DNA of 64,000 nucleotides from CAZKWG01 sp964615375. Its GTDB lineage: Bacteria; Myxococcota_A; UBA796; CAZKWG01. The notes below the pieces were generated by a model. That model was given only the letters and a program-made list of their open reading frames with translations. It was not told the origin of the DNA and made no database searches. Of this stretch, positions 33,520 to 42,628 are shown in pieces (positions within the stretch are counted from its first letter, which is position 1; the number at the start of each line of letters is the position of its first letter). The DNA lies in the NCBI GenBank assembly GCA_964615375.1, contig CAZTOW010000026.1, positions 1-64,000 on the forward strand. Direction: 5' to 3'. Both the position numbers and the translations under genes were made by a program.

Positions 33520-34412
33520 CCCGCGCCGCGCTCGGGCACATCGCCCGCCGCGCCCTGCGCTCGCTGTGGGAGAACCTCGGCCTGAACGCGGTCGCCTCCG
33601 TGATCATCGCCACGGCCCTGCTGCTGGTGGGCGTGACCGTCACCATGCAGCACAACCTGGACGCCCTGGTCCAGACCTGGGGGCAGGACGTCCACGTCAG
33701 CGCCACCCTGGCCCCGACGCTCACCGAGGAGGCCCGCGCCGCGCTCGAGGAGGAGCTCCGCGGCCTGCCCGAGGTCGCCGAGCTGCGCTACGTCTCGCGC
33801 GAGGAGGCCGCCGCCTGGCTCTCCGAGCGGGTGGACGGGCTGGGCCCGGTGCTGGACGAGCTCGGCCCGGACGCCCTGCCCGCCTCCTTCGAGATCGGCC
33901 TGAAGCCGGAGATCGCCAGCGATCCGGCCGCCGTGGACGCCTTCGCCGAGCGCCTGCGCCGGCCGGGCCTGGAGGACCTGGACTACAGCACCGCCTGGGT
34001 GGAGCGCTTCCGCAATTTCCTCGGGCTGCTGCGGGTGCTCGGCTCGGTGCTCGGCGTGCTCATCCTGGGGACGGCGGCCTTCGTCGTGCTCAACACGGTC
34101 CACCTCATCGTCTACAGCCGACGGGACGAGGTGGAGATCCAGAAGCTGGTGGGCGGGACGGCCGAGTACATCATCGCGCCGTTCACCCTGGAGGGCCTGG
34201 CCCAGGGCCTCTGCGGGGCCGCGCTGGCCTGCGCCGGGCTCTGGGTGGTCCACGGGCTGCTGGTGGAGCGGCTGCGCGGCGCGCTGGGCCTCAGCGAGGT
34301 CCCGCTCGCGTTGCCGCCCGGCGCCGTCCCCGCCCTCCTGCTGGTGGGCGCCGCGCTGGGGGGCGTCGCCTCCTCGCTCGCGGCCTGGCGTTTCCTCAGG
34401 AGGGCCCCGTGA
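33516..34412 (+). CDS. ftsX: Cell division permease-like protein FtsX
   Basis: A 298-residue membrane protein with four transmembrane helices: one after a short cytoplasmic N-terminus (VASVIIATALLLVGVTVTM), a large periplasmic loop of about 110 residues (contains SAKEM-like region), then three helices ending AALGGVASSLAAWRF. It transmits the FtsE ATPase cycle to the periplasmic EnvC activator. GTG 33516 overlaps the ftsE stop by 4 nt, and its own stop overlaps the envC start. Confidence 0.95.
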   Translation: MTRAALGHIARRALRSLWENLGLNAVASVIIATALLLVGVTVTMQHNLDALVQTWGQDVHVSATLAPTLTEEARAALEEELRGLPEVAELRYVSREEAAAWLSERVDGLGPVLDELGPDALPASFEIGLKPEIASDPAAVDAFAERLRRPGLEDLDYSTAWVERFRNFLGLLRVLGSVLGVLILGTAAFVVLNTVHLIVYSRRDEVEIQKLVGGTAEYIIAPFTLEGLAQGLCGAALACAGLWVVHGLLVERLRGALGLSEVPLALPPGAVPALLLVGAALGGVASSLAAWRFLRRAP

Positions 34413-35509
34413 GGTGGCGCCTCCTCTGGGCGGCCCTGCTGCTGGCGCCCCTGCTGGTGCGCGCCCAGAGCCTCAGCTTCAGCGACGAGCAGCCCCAGGC
34501 CCCGGTGAGCGCGCCCGCGGCGCCCGCGGTGAGCCCCGAGCGGCGCGTGCTGGACGAGCTGGCCAGCCTGGACGCCCAGATCCAGCGCGCGCGCGCCGAG
34601 ATCGAGGAGCTGAACCTCCGGGCCACCGAGCTCGAGGCCAGCCGTGCCGCCCACCAGGCTGAGCTGGAGCACATCGAGGCCGACCTGGGCGCCCGCCGAG
34701 CCGAGACCAGCGGCCGGGTGCGCGCCCTCTACCAGCTCCACCGCCGCGGCCTCGCCCGCGTGGTCTTCGGCGCCGAGGACCCCACCGAGCTGCTGCGCCG
34801 CGCGCGCTACCTGGTCTGGCTGGTGCGCGCCGAGACCGGCCCCCTGCGCGAGGTCTCCGAGCGGCTCGCCCAGCGGCGTCAGGCCATGGCCCAGCTCCAG
34901 GAGGACGACCGCGCGCTGGCCGAGGCCCGCGCCGCCACCCAGCAGCGCGAGGCCGACCTGACCCGCGAGCGCTCCGCGCGCCTCAGCCTGCTCGACGATC
35001 TGCGCACCCAGCGGGAGCTCGCGCTGCGGGCCGAGGCCGAGCTGGGGATGGCCCGGCAGGCCCTCGGGGCTCAGCTCGCGGGCGAGACCAGCGCCAGCTC
35101 GGGGGGCTTCCGTTCCGCATTCGGGCGCCTGCCATGGCCCGCCAGCGGGCGCCTGCTCCGCCGCTTCGGGGCCCCCGCCGACCTCGCCACCGGGCGTACC
35201 TCCTCGCTGGGCGTCGATCTCAAGCTGGAGCCGGGCACCACCATCCGCGCGGTCTACGGCGGCACCGTCAGCCTCGCCGAGAGCGTGGCGGGCTACGGCC
35301 TCACGGTCGCGCTCACGCACGGGCCCTACACGACCGTCTACGCCCACGCCTCCAAGCTGCTGGTGCGGCGCGGCGAGCCCGTGGAGAAGGGGCAGGCGCT
35401 GGCCATGGCGGGAAGCACCGGGCTGGCCTCCGACGAGTGCTGCACGCTCACCTTCGAGCTGCGCTACAACGGCACCCCCCAGGACCCGCTCCCCTGGCTG
35501 GCGCGCTGA
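34409..35509 (+). CDS. envC: EnvC-like murein hydrolase activator with degenerate LytM domain
   Basis: A 366-residue periplasmic protein: signal peptide (WRLLWAALLLAPLLVRAQ), about 200 residues of coiled coil (LDAQIQRARAEIEELNLRA onward), and a C-terminal LytM domain. The zinc ligands of active M23 peptidases are missing: HxGxD is replaced by SLGVD and HLHFE by TLTFE, while YAHAS keeps one His. This matches EnvC/NlpD-type activators that do not cut peptidoglycan but switch on amidases. GTG 34409 has AGGAGG upstream and overlaps the ftsX stop. Together with ftsEX it forms the canonical division module. Confidence 0.92.
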   Translation: MRWRLLWAALLLAPLLVRAQSLSFSDEQPQAPVSAPAAPAVSPERRVLDELASLDAQIQRARAEIEELNLRATELEASRAAHQAELEHIEADLGARRAETSGRVRALYQLHRRGLARVVFGAEDPTELLRRARYLVWLVRAETGPLREVSERLAQRRQAMAQLQEDDRALAEARAATQQREADLTRERSARLSLLDDLRTQRELALRAEAELGMARQALGAQLAGETSASSGGFRSAFGRLPWPASGRLLRRFGAPADLATGRTSSLGVDLKLEPGTTIRAVYGGTVSLAESVAGYGLTVALTHGPYTTVYAHASKLLVRRGEPVEKGQALAMAGSTGLASDECCTLTFELRYNGTPQDPLPWLAR

Positions 35510-35544
35510 GCATTGGATAGCTGACCGTTGGACACCGGAGGCCC

Positions 35545-36858
35545 ATGCTTCGCCTGCTCCGCGCCCTCGGCCTGACGGGCCTCTGCCTGGGAGGCGGCCT
35601 CATCGCCGGGGCGGCGACCGCGCTGCACGCCTACGGGGAGGGGCGCAACCCCTACGCGAAACTAGATACTTTCGCGCGCATCCTGACCACCATCGAGCTG
35701 TACTGGGAGGGCGAGCGCTCCCCCGACGCGCTGGTGGACGACGCGATCCGCGGGATGGTGGGCGGCCTGGACCGGCACTCGCACTACCTGGACCCCGAGA
35801 CCTGGGCCCGGGTGCAGGCGGGCAACGAGGACGGGCTGGACAGCCTGGGGCTGGAGCTGGCCGCGCCCGAGAGCCCCCGGGTGGGCCCGACGGTCGCCAC
35901 CCTGACCCCGGGCGGGCCGGCGGAGCGCGCCGGGCTCCGCGTAGGGGACGAGCTCATCGCCGTGGACGGCGTGAACGTGCTGGGCTGGGCGACAGGCGAG
36001 GTGGCGCGGCTGCTGGACGGGCCGGAGGGCTCACCGCTCTCGCTCGGGGTGCGCCGGGGCGCTCAGGAGCTCGCGCTGACCGCCGTGCGCGACCGGGTGA
36101 TCGCCCCCGCGGTGGAGGCCGAGCTCTTCGCCGGGGGCTGGGGCTACGCGCGGATCCTGCACTTCCGACACCGGGTGAGCGGGGAGCTGGCGCGCGCCCT
36201 GGACGGGCTGGTGGCGCGCGGCGGGCCCCTGCGCGGGCTGGTGCTGGACCTGCGGGGCAACCCGGGCGGCGTGCTGGACGAGGCCGTGGCGGTGGTAGAC
36301 CTCTTCGTGGCGGAGGGCCTCATCGTGGAGACCCGCGGGCGCGCGGCCTCGGAGAACGGGCGCCGGGACGCGACGCCCTCGCCCTCGGACCGGCGGTACC
36401 CGCTGGTGATCCTGGTGGACGGGGGCTCGGCGAGCGCGTCCGAGATCGTGGCGGGCGCCCTGCACGATCTCGGGCGGGCGAAGCTGGTGGGCACGCGCAC
36501 CTACGGCAAGGGCTCGGTGCAGTCCGTCCACGAGCTGGGCGACGGCTCGGCGCTGAAGCTCACGGTCGCCCGCTACTACCTGGCCAGGGGCGAGACCATC
36601 GCCGACGGCGAGGGCATCGAGCCCGACGTGGTGGTGGCCCTGGACGACCGGCAGGCCCCGGACGAGCGGATGCGCGCCACGCTGGCGACCCTGGAGATGG
36701 ACCCCGCGGTGCGCGAGCGCCTGCTGGCGGACCTGGACGCGCTCCACCCCGACCCCGAGGAGGAGCGCCCCGTGCCCTGGAGCGGCGATCTCCAGACAAG
36801 GCTCGCGCAGGACCTCCAGCTCGCGACCGCCTGGAGGGTGCTGCGCGGCGATAACTAG
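35545..36858 (+). CDS. ctpA: C-terminal processing protease (S41 family)
   Basis: A 437-residue tail-specific protease. An N-terminal membrane or signal segment (LGLTGLCLGGGLIAGAATALHAY) is followed by a PDZ domain (GGPAERAGLRVGDELIAVDGV) and the S41 catalytic part with VLDLRGNPGG, the serine in GGSASASEIVAGAL and the general-base lysine in TYGKGSVQS. In other bacteria CtpA-type proteases degrade or trim peptidoglycan hydrolases, which fits its place after envC. CGGAGG lies close to the ATG at 35545. The stop faces a minus-strand lipoprotein gene across 5 bp. Confidence 0.95.
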   Translation: MLRLLRALGLTGLCLGGGLIAGAATALHAYGEGRNPYAKLDTFARILTTIELYWEGERSPDALVDDAIRGMVGGLDRHSHYLDPETWARVQAGNEDGLDSLGLELAAPESPRVGPTVATLTPGGPAERAGLRVGDELIAVDGVNVLGWATGEVARLLDGPEGSPLSLGVRRGAQELALTAVRDRVIAPAVEAELFAGGWGYARILHFRHRVSGELARALDGLVARGGPLRGLVLDLRGNPGGVLDEAVAVVDLFVAEGLIVETRGRAASENGRRDATPSPSDRRYPLVILVDGGSASASEIVAGALHDLGRAKLVGTRTYGKGSVQSVHELGDGSALKLTVARYYLARGETIADGEGIEPDVVVALDDRQAPDERMRATLATLEMDPAVRERLLADLDALHPDPEEERPVPWSGDLQTRLAQDLQLATAWRVLRGDN

Positions 36859-36869
36859 GTTAGCTAGTT
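36853..36869. terminator. AACTAG/CTAGTT dyad between convergent stops
   Basis: Perfect 6-bp arms AACTAG (36853-36858) and CTAGTT (36864-36869) with a 5-nt loop include both facing TAG stop codons of ctpA and the lipoprotein gene. It could be a weak bidirectional terminator or only a result of sharing stop codons. Confidence 0.25.
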
Positions 36870-37313
36870 CGCGCTGATACGGAAGTGGAAGGGATCGTCC
36901 TCGCCAGCATCGGGGTAGTACCCGACGTTCTCGGAGCGATCCTCCGCGGCGATGAAGTAGTCCATCCCCGCGCTCTCCACGTCCTCTCCGGGGATGTAGC
37001 CTTCGTAGGTGCCGGCCTCGTCCACCACGGTCAGCAGGACGTCGTCCCACTCCGAGCTCGTCTCCTGCTTGAAGAAGACGCTGACGAAGGCCACGCCGCT
37101 GCCGACGTCCACGGCGGAGCAGGTGATGAACACGTCCTCGCCGATGGGCTGGCTGCCGTCCACCGGGGTGTGCGTGATCAGCGGAGCATCCTGATCCTCG
37201 TCGCCGTTGATGTCATCCGGGCTGTTGTCCTGGATGATCCCGGTACCGTCGGTGGTGCAGCCCGACGCGAACGCGAAGGCCAGCGAACAGAAGGCCATGG
37301 TCCAGAGCTTCAT
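36864..37313 (-). CDS. Small lipoprotein with Ig-like domain
   Basis: A 149-residue lipoprotein with signal ending FASGC. An acidic tether (DDINGDEDQDAP) is followed by one beta-sandwich domain (HTPVDGSQPIGEDVFITCSAVDVGSGVAFVSVFFK...YEGYIPGEDV), resembling bacterial Ig-like or fibronectin-like domains that appear in pairs with proteases. The role is unknown. It lies 23 bp after rimO on the same strand and may be cotranscribed with it. Confidence 0.7.
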   Translation of the reverse strand: MKLWTMAFCSLAFAFASGCTTDGTGIIQDNSPDDINGDEDQDAPLITHTPVDGSQPIGEDVFITCSAVDVGSGVAFVSVFFKQETSSEWDDVLLTVVDEAGTYEGYIPGEDVESAGMDYFIAAEDRSENVGYYPDAGEDDPFHFRISAN

Positions 37314-37336
37314 GTTGTCCTCTCTCCCTCCGTGCC

Positions 37337-38674
37337 TCAGGCCGAGACCCTGCCCACCAGATCGTAGTCCGAAGAGCGGGTGATCCGCACCTGCCTTATC
37401 TCACCCGGGCGGAGATCCTCGGGTGGATCGTCGAGGTAGACCTGCCCGTCCACCTCCGGCGCCTGGCTGGGCAGCCTGCCCACCAGCACGCCCTCGTTGT
37501 CGGCGTCCGGCCCGTCCACCAGCACCGGCAGCGTGCGGCCGACCAGCCCGCGCAGCCGCTTGCGGCTGATGACGGCCTGGGTCTTCATCAGCGCGCGCTG
37601 GCGCTCCTTCTTCACCTTGTCGGGCACCTGGCCGGGGAGCTCCGCGGCGGGGGTGCCCTCCTCCTGGCAGTAGGTGAAGACGCCCACGCGGTCGAAGCGC
37701 TGCGCGGCCACGAAGTCGCTGAGCTCGTCGAAGTCCGCCTCGGTCTCGCCGGGGAAGCCCACGATGAAGGTGGTGCGAACCGCGATGTCGGGCACGAAGC
37801 TGCGCACGCGCTCCAGGATGCGCTCCTGGCCCTCGCGGGTCACGCCCCGGCGCATGGCCTTGAGCATGTTCCCGGAGGCATGCTGCAGCGGCATGTCCAG
37901 GTACTTGACGACCTTCTCCTCCTCGGCGATGGCGCGGAGCAGGCTCTCCGGCAGGCCGATGGGGTAGGCGTAGTGGAGCCGGATCCAGCGGAGCCCGTCC
38001 ACCTTGCACAGCGCGCGCAGCAGGCCGCCCAGATCGCTGCCGTCGGCCAGATCGCGCCCGTAGGCCGTGGAGTCCTGGCTGACGAGGTTGATCTCGACCA
38101 CGCCCTCCTCGGCCAGGCGCCGGGCCTCGCTCACCAGGCTCGGGATGGTGCGGCTGCGCATCTTGCCGCGGAGCTGCGGGATGATGCAGAAGGCGCAGCG
38201 GTGATCGCAGCCCTCGCTGATCTTGAGGTAGGCCGAGTGCGGGGCCCAGGAGTTGAGGCGCGGGGCCATCTCATCGTGGATGTAGAGCGGCGTGTCCACA
38301 TAGGAGCGGGGCGCCGCCCCGTCCCGGACGGCGAGGATCTCGTTGATCCGGTGGTATTCGCCGGTGCCGACGAAGGCGTCCACCTCGGGCAGCTCGCCCT
38401 CCAGCGAGGCGCCGTAGCGCTGCACCATGCAGCCGGCGACGACCAGCCGCTTGCAGCGCCCGCTCTCCTTGTAGCCCGCCATCTGCAGGATGGTCTGGAT
38501 GGACTCTTCGGTGGCGGGCTGGATGAAGCTGCAGGTGTTGACGATGATGACGTCGGCGTCCGCCGGGTCATCGATCAGCTCGCGCCCCTCCGCGCGGAGC
38601 TTGCCGGCCATGACCTCGCTGTCCACGCGGTTCTTGGGGCAGCCGAGGCTGACGAGGTGCACGCGCTCCGGCAT
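37337..38674 (-). CDS. rimO: Ribosomal protein S12 methylthiotransferase
   Basis: A 445-residue radical-SAM enzyme that adds a methylthio group to Asp89 of ribosomal protein S12. The N-terminal UPF0004 domain has three cluster cysteines (SLGCPKNRVDSE, VNTCSFI, VAGCMVQ). The radical-SAM motif is CDHRCAFC in YLKISEGCDHRCAFCIIP. A TRAM domain ends the protein (LVGRTLPVLVDG). ATG 38674 abuts the lolA stop. RimO rather than MiaB is indicated by the N-terminal SLGCPKNRVDSEVM. Confidence 0.96.
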   Translation of the reverse strand: MPERVHLVSLGCPKNRVDSEVMAGKLRAEGRELIDDPADADVIIVNTCSFIQPATEESIQTILQMAGYKESGRCKRLVVAGCMVQRYGASLEGELPEVDAFVGTGEYHRINEILAVRDGAAPRSYVDTPLYIHDEMAPRLNSWAPHSAYLKISEGCDHRCAFCIIPQLRGKMRSRTIPSLVSEARRLAEEGVVEINLVSQDSTAYGRDLADGSDLGGLLRALCKVDGLRWIRLHYAYPIGLPESLLRAIAEEEKVVKYLDMPLQHASGNMLKAMRRGVTREGQERILERVRSFVPDIAVRTTFIVGFPGETEADFDELSDFVAAQRFDRVGVFTYCQEEGTPAAELPGQVPDKVKKERQRALMKTQAVISRKRLRGLVGRTLPVLVDGPDADNEGVLVGRLPSQAPEVDGQVYLDDPPEDLRPGEIRQVRITRSSDYDLVGRVSA

Positions 38675-39352
38675 TCAGTTCGCGTCCGTCCGAATCACCT
38701 GCGCGCCGGCAGGGACCTGGAAGTTGAAGGTGGCGTCCGGGATGTCCTGGTTGATCTTAATCTGCGAGAAGCTCAGGTCCACCTGGTTGTCGAACTGATC
38801 GGTCAACAGGACCTGCTGGACCTCGTACTTCTTCTTCGACAGCGTGAGCCGCAGCTTCTTGAAGCTGGTCTGCTGCTTGGGGGTGAGCTCGATGAGGTAG
38901 CTCGTCTTCGCGGCGTTGCCCGCCCCGTCCAGCAGGACCACGTTGAACTGCTCGTCGAGCTGGTTCAGGTCGTCGAGGAGCTGCGTCATGCCGCCCTGGG
39001 CGCCCGCGGCCACGGCGCTCACGATCACCTGATTGTTCGCCGCCGAGTACACCCACATCGTCGTCCCGTCGGTGACGAAGGTGCTGGCGTCGGGCTGCTG
39101 GAAGTCCCAGCGCATCTTGCGCGGGCGCTCGAGCTGCACCTTGCCCTTCTGGCGCGTCTCCTGGCCCATGGAGGCCGAGCGCGTGACCTGCACGAAGTCG
39201 GCGCGCAGCGAATTGACGCCGGCGTAGGTGGACTCCACCGCCGCCACCAGCTCGGTGACGTTGGCAGGGTCGGCGGCCGCCACAGGCGGCGCCCCCCAGG
39301 CGGAGGAGGCGGAGAGGGTCAGGGTGAGCAGGGCCACGCGAAGATAGGACAC
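38675..39352 (-). CDS. lolA: LolA-like periplasmic lipoprotein carrier
   Basis: A 225-residue exported protein with signal LRVALLTLTLSASSAWG. It shows the LolA fold pattern: SLRADFVQVTRSASMGQETRQKGKVQLERPRKMRWDF, TTMWVYSAANNQVIV, and a late QVDLSFSQIKINQDIPDATFNF. LolA ferries lipoproteins from LolCDE to the outer membrane, relevant in a genome rich in lipoproteins. GTG 39352 is chosen because it opens the signal peptide. It follows ftsK by 112 bp, a common pairing. Confidence 0.9.
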   Translation of the reverse strand: MSYLRVALLTLTLSASSAWGAPPVAAADPANVTELVAAVESTYAGVNSLRADFVQVTRSASMGQETRQKGKVQLERPRKMRWDFQQPDASTFVTDGTTMWVYSAANNQVIVSAVAAGAQGGMTQLLDDLNQLDEQFNVVLLDGAGNAAKTSYLIELTPKQQTSFKKLRLTLSKKKYEVQQVLLTDQFDNQVDLSFSQIKINQDIPDATFNFQVPAGAQVIRTDAN

Positions 39353-39380
39353 GGCAGGGTCCTCAGGCGAAAGGCGGATA

Positions 39381-39409
39381 CGATTAGCCGAGCGGGGAGC
39401 GCCCAGCAA
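39381..39409 (-). promoter_or_regulatory. Candidate lolA-rimO promoter
   Basis: Reading the minus strand: TTGCTG (39409-39404), 17-bp spacer, TAATCG (39386-39381), about 29 bp upstream of the lolA GTG. Spacing is ideal but both boxes are partial matches. Confidence 0.3.
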
Positions 39410-39464
39410 CCGCCAGAGGAACCCGCCAGCCCACGAAGATCAGCCCCGCCCGGCCCACGAGCCC

Positions 39465-42400
39465 TCAGGCCGTGCTGCGACCCACCAGGACCTCGCGCGG
39501 CCGGGCGCCGTCGGCCTGGCCTACGACGCCCTCTTTCTCCATGATCTCTATCATGCGCGCGGCGCGGTTGTAGCCGATCTTGAATTCGCGCTGGATCATG
39601 GACGCGCTCGCTTTTCCCTCGCGCGCCACGTAGCGCACGGCGGCGTCGTAGAACTCGTCGTAGTCGTCCGGCGAGATCGCGTCCTCTCCGTCCTCCTCGT
39701 CCAGGCGGATGTCGGCCTCGTAGCGGGGCGGGCCCTGGGCGCGCAGGAAGTCGGTGACGCGGCGCACCTCCTCGTCGCTGACGAAGGGGCCGTGCAGGCG
39801 CTCGAGCGCGCTGACGCCCGGCGGCAGGAAGAGCATGTCGCCCTTGCCCAGCAGGTTCTCCGCGCCGTTCTGGTCGAGGATGGTGCGGCCGTCCACCTTG
39901 GTGCGGACCTGGAAGGCCACGCGGCTGGGCATGTTGGCCTTGATGAGGCCGGTGATGACGTTCACGCTCGGGCGCTGGGTGGCGACGATGAGGTGGATGC
40001 CGGCGGCGCGCGCCTTCTGGGCGATGCGGATGATGGACTCCTCCACGTCCTTGGCGGAGACCATCATGAGGTCGGCGAGCTCGTCGATGACCACCACGAT
40101 GTAGGGCAGCTTCCGCGGGGGCGGCGGGGGCTCGCTGGAGTCCCAGTCGGGCGGGGCGTAGCGGCGAGCCTTGGCCGGGGTCCAGTCGGCCATCTCCTCG
40201 TCTACCTTGCGGTTGTAGCCCTCGATGTTGCGGGTCTGCCAGCGCGAGAGCAGGGCGTAGCGCGCGTCCATCTCGGTGCAGGCCCACTTGAGCGCGGCGC
40301 TGGCCAGGCGCGGGTCGGTCACCACCGGGTGGAGCAGGTGGGGGATGTCGCGGTAGAGCTCGAACTCCAGCATCTTCGGGTCGATGAGGATGAGCTTGAG
40401 CTCTTCGGGCGTGCGGGTGAAGAGCATGGACAGGAGCATGGCGTTGACGCCGACGCTCTTGCCGGAGCCGGTGGTGCCGCCGACCAGCAGGTGGGGCATG
40501 GAGGCGAGGTCGGCGATGCGCGGCTGGCCCTCGACGGACTTGCCCAGGGTGACGGCCAGGTTGGCCTTGCTCTTGCGGAAGGCCTCGCAGGCGAAGAGGT
40601 CGCGCAGCCACACCGTCTGGCGGTGCTTGTTGGGGATCTCGATGCCGACCACGCCCTTGCCCGGGATGGGCGCGACGATGCGCACGCGCAGGGCCTTGAG
40701 CGCCATGGCGATGTCGTCGGAGAGCGAGGAGATGCGGCTCAGCTTGATGCCGGGCGCCGGCTGGTACTCGAAGGTGGTGATGACCGGGCCGGGGCGGATG
40801 GCGGTGACCTCGCCGTTGACGCCGAAGTCGGAGAGCTTGGCCTCCAGCGTGCGGGCGAGCTCGTGCAGCTCCACCTCGTCGACCTGGGCCACGTCGCGCT
40901 CGTGGACGTCCAGCAGGCCGAGGTGCGGGGGCTCGTAGGCCGCCGCGTCGGCCCGCGCGATCAGGGCGAGGCCGTCGTCGTCCCCTCCCCCGGACTCCAG
41001 CGCGCCAGGGATGACGCGGAGGGGGTTGGCGACGCTGCCGGCCATGGGCTTGGGGGCGCGCGGGGCGGGCGCGGGCGCGGGGCGGGGCGGCTCGGGCCGG
41101 GGCGGGAGGCGCGCGGGGAGCGGGACCTCCAGCGGGCTCGAGGAGGGCCCGTCGTCCTCGTCCAGGGCCTCGGGCACGCCGCGGCCGGGGCGCGCGGGGG
41201 CCTCCTCGTCGTCGAGGCGCAGGGGGCCAGAGATGCGCTCGGCCACGCTGGGCGGATCCTCGTGGACCGCGGCGCGGCGCGCCTGCAGGGGCCGGGTGGG
41301 ATCGACGCCGCGGGGGGCGGGAACCGCGGTCGGGTCCCACTCCACCTCCACGAGATCGGCCACGGCGGCCTGCGTGGGCAGGCCCACGGAGGGGCGCTCC
41401 ACCGGGGGCAGGGGGCGCGCGGCGGGGGCGGGGTTGCGCAGGGCGGGCCAGCCGGGCTTCGGCTCGGGGCGAGCCAGCGCGGGGCGGGCCGGCGCGGGGG
41501 CCGGCGCAGGCTTCGACACGACCGAGGGCGCGGGGCGGGGAAGGTCCAGCTCCACCTCCAGGTCGTCGTCTTCGTCGTCGTAGATGTCGGAGCCCTCCTC
41601 CGAGAGCTCCTCGGAGAGCTCGTCCAGGTCATCGTCCGAGCGCGAGAGCCGGCTCCGCAGCGCGGCCCCGGCGTTGGCCACGCCCCCGAACGCGCTCCGC
41701 ACGCCCACGGCCCCGGCGCGCCCCACCCGAGGCAGCGCGACCTCCAGCCCGCCCAGGGTGTGCGCGGCGACCCGCTCCCAGTCCACCCCGAAGGCGAAGG
41801 GCGCGGCCAGCAGCAGCGCGCCGACCACCACGATCCAGGCGCCGACGGGGCCGAAGACGCCCCCCAGCGCGTCCGCCGACATGAGGCCGATGAGCCCACC
41901 CGGCGGGAAGGGCGCGGCCTCCGGCGAGCCCAGGACCAGCGCCACCACGCAGAGCCCCGCCCAGCTGGCGACCGACCAGCCGACGGCCGCGGACCAGCCC
42001 CCCAGCCTGCGGCCGGCGAGCTTGCGCCCGAGCTGTATGCCCAGCACGATCACCGCCCAGGCCCCGTAGCCGACGACGTGCAGCGCGATGTCCGCCAGCC
42101 AGGCCCCGGCGGGCCCGGCGAGGTTGGCCACCTCCCCTCCCCCACGGCGGGAGAAGGACGGATCTTCGGGAGAGTACGAGGCGAGGGCGACGACGGCGAA
42201 GACGCAGCCCAGGATCCCCAGCAGCAGGGCGATCTGGCGGGCGACGCGCCAGCCCTCGGCGCTGCTCTTCCGCGAGCGCTCCTTGCTCTCCTTGCTCTCC
42301 TTCGCGCCCCCCTCGCGCGCGGGCTTGCGGGGCTGGGGCCGGCTGGTCCCGGCCTCAGCGCGGCTGGACTCGGGCCGTGCGGGGTCGGAGCGCGCGGGCT

Positions 42401-42557
42401 CGGAGCGCGCAGGCTCAGTGCGCGCGGGCTCGGACCGCGTGGGCTCGACGGCCTCGGTCTCGGCTCGGCTGGTGCGGGTGCGCGGCAAAGGGGCCTCCAG
42501 GGGGCGCTGGCCTCGTAGAAATCTTGACACGTCACTCTTATGGTTAGCGTACAACAT
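39465..42557 (-). CDS. ftsK: DNA translocase FtsK/SpoIIIE
   Basis: About 1030 residues. An unusual charged N-terminus with SEPAR-like repeats precedes four membrane helices (ALLLGILGCVFAVVALASY to GAWIVVVGALLLAAPFAF). An acidic and Pro/Ala-rich linker of about 250 residues follows. The RecA-like motor has the P-loop LLVGGTTGSGKSVGVN, VVVIDELADLMM and HLIVATQRPSVNVITG. The end is a gamma winged helix (ASMIQREFKIGYNRAARMIEIM), which recognises KOPS-type sites. It pumps DNA through the closing septum and activates XerCD. ATG 42557 is taken as start; GTG 42578 is also possible. galE is divergent. Confidence 0.95.
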   Translation of the reverse strand: MLYANHKSDVSRFLRGQRPLEAPLPRTRTSRAETEAVEPTRSEPARTEPARSEPARSDPARPESSRAEAGTSRPQPRKPAREGGAKESKESKERSRKSSAEGWRVARQIALLLGILGCVFAVVALASYSPEDPSFSRRGGGEVANLAGPAGAWLADIALHVVGYGAWAVIVLGIQLGRKLAGRRLGGWSAAVGWSVASWAGLCVVALVLGSPEAAPFPPGGLIGLMSADALGGVFGPVGAWIVVVGALLLAAPFAFGVDWERVAAHTLGGLEVALPRVGRAGAVGVRSAFGGVANAGAALRSRLSRSDDDLDELSEELSEEGSDIYDDEDDDLEVELDLPRPAPSVVSKPAPAPAPARPALARPEPKPGWPALRNPAPAARPLPPVERPSVGLPTQAAVADLVEVEWDPTAVPAPRGVDPTRPLQARRAAVHEDPPSVAERISGPLRLDDEEAPARPGRGVPEALDEDDGPSSSPLEVPLPARLPPRPEPPRPAPAPAPRAPKPMAGSVANPLRVIPGALESGGGDDDGLALIARADAAAYEPPHLGLLDVHERDVAQVDEVELHELARTLEAKLSDFGVNGEVTAIRPGPVITTFEYQPAPGIKLSRISSLSDDIAMALKALRVRIVAPIPGKGVVGIEIPNKHRQTVWLRDLFACEAFRKSKANLAVTLGKSVEGQPRIADLASMPHLLVGGTTGSGKSVGVNAMLLSMLFTRTPEELKLILIDPKMLEFELYRDIPHLLHPVVTDPRLASAALKWACTEMDARYALLSRWQTRNIEGYNRKVDEEMADWTPAKARRYAPPDWDSSEPPPPPRKLPYIVVVIDELADLMMVSAKDVEESIIRIAQKARAAGIHLIVATQRPSVNVITGLIKANMPSRVAFQVRTKVDGRTILDQNGAENLLGKGDMLFLPPGVSALERLHGPFVSDEEVRRVTDFLRAQGPPRYEADIRLDEEDGEDAISPDDYDEFYDAAVRYVAREGKASASMIQREFKIGYNRAARMIEIMEKEGVVGQADGARPREVLVGRSTA
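42376..42450 (-). repeat. Five imperfect 15-bp tandem repeats in ftsK
   Basis: Units such as CGCGCGGGCTCGGAG at 42391-42405, 42406-42420 and 42421-42435, with more diverged copies on either side, encode S/T-E/D-P-A-R repeats before the first membrane helix of FtsK. They keep the reading frame. Confidence 0.7.
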
Positions 42558-42628
42558 CAACAAGGGGCCTGTTGACACCTTCCGCAGGAACCGTGATGTT
42601 CGTGCAGCCCGGAGAGGACGGCATCCCC

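Noticed and set aside
39792..42518. Open frame of about 900 codons opposite ftsK
   Set aside because: Low-complexity composition and full overlap with a certain FtsK.
42524..42552. TTGACA at 42524 as a galE promoter
   Set aside because: No acceptable -10 at 16-18 bp (GCGTAC at 17); kept only as an AT-rich divergent region.
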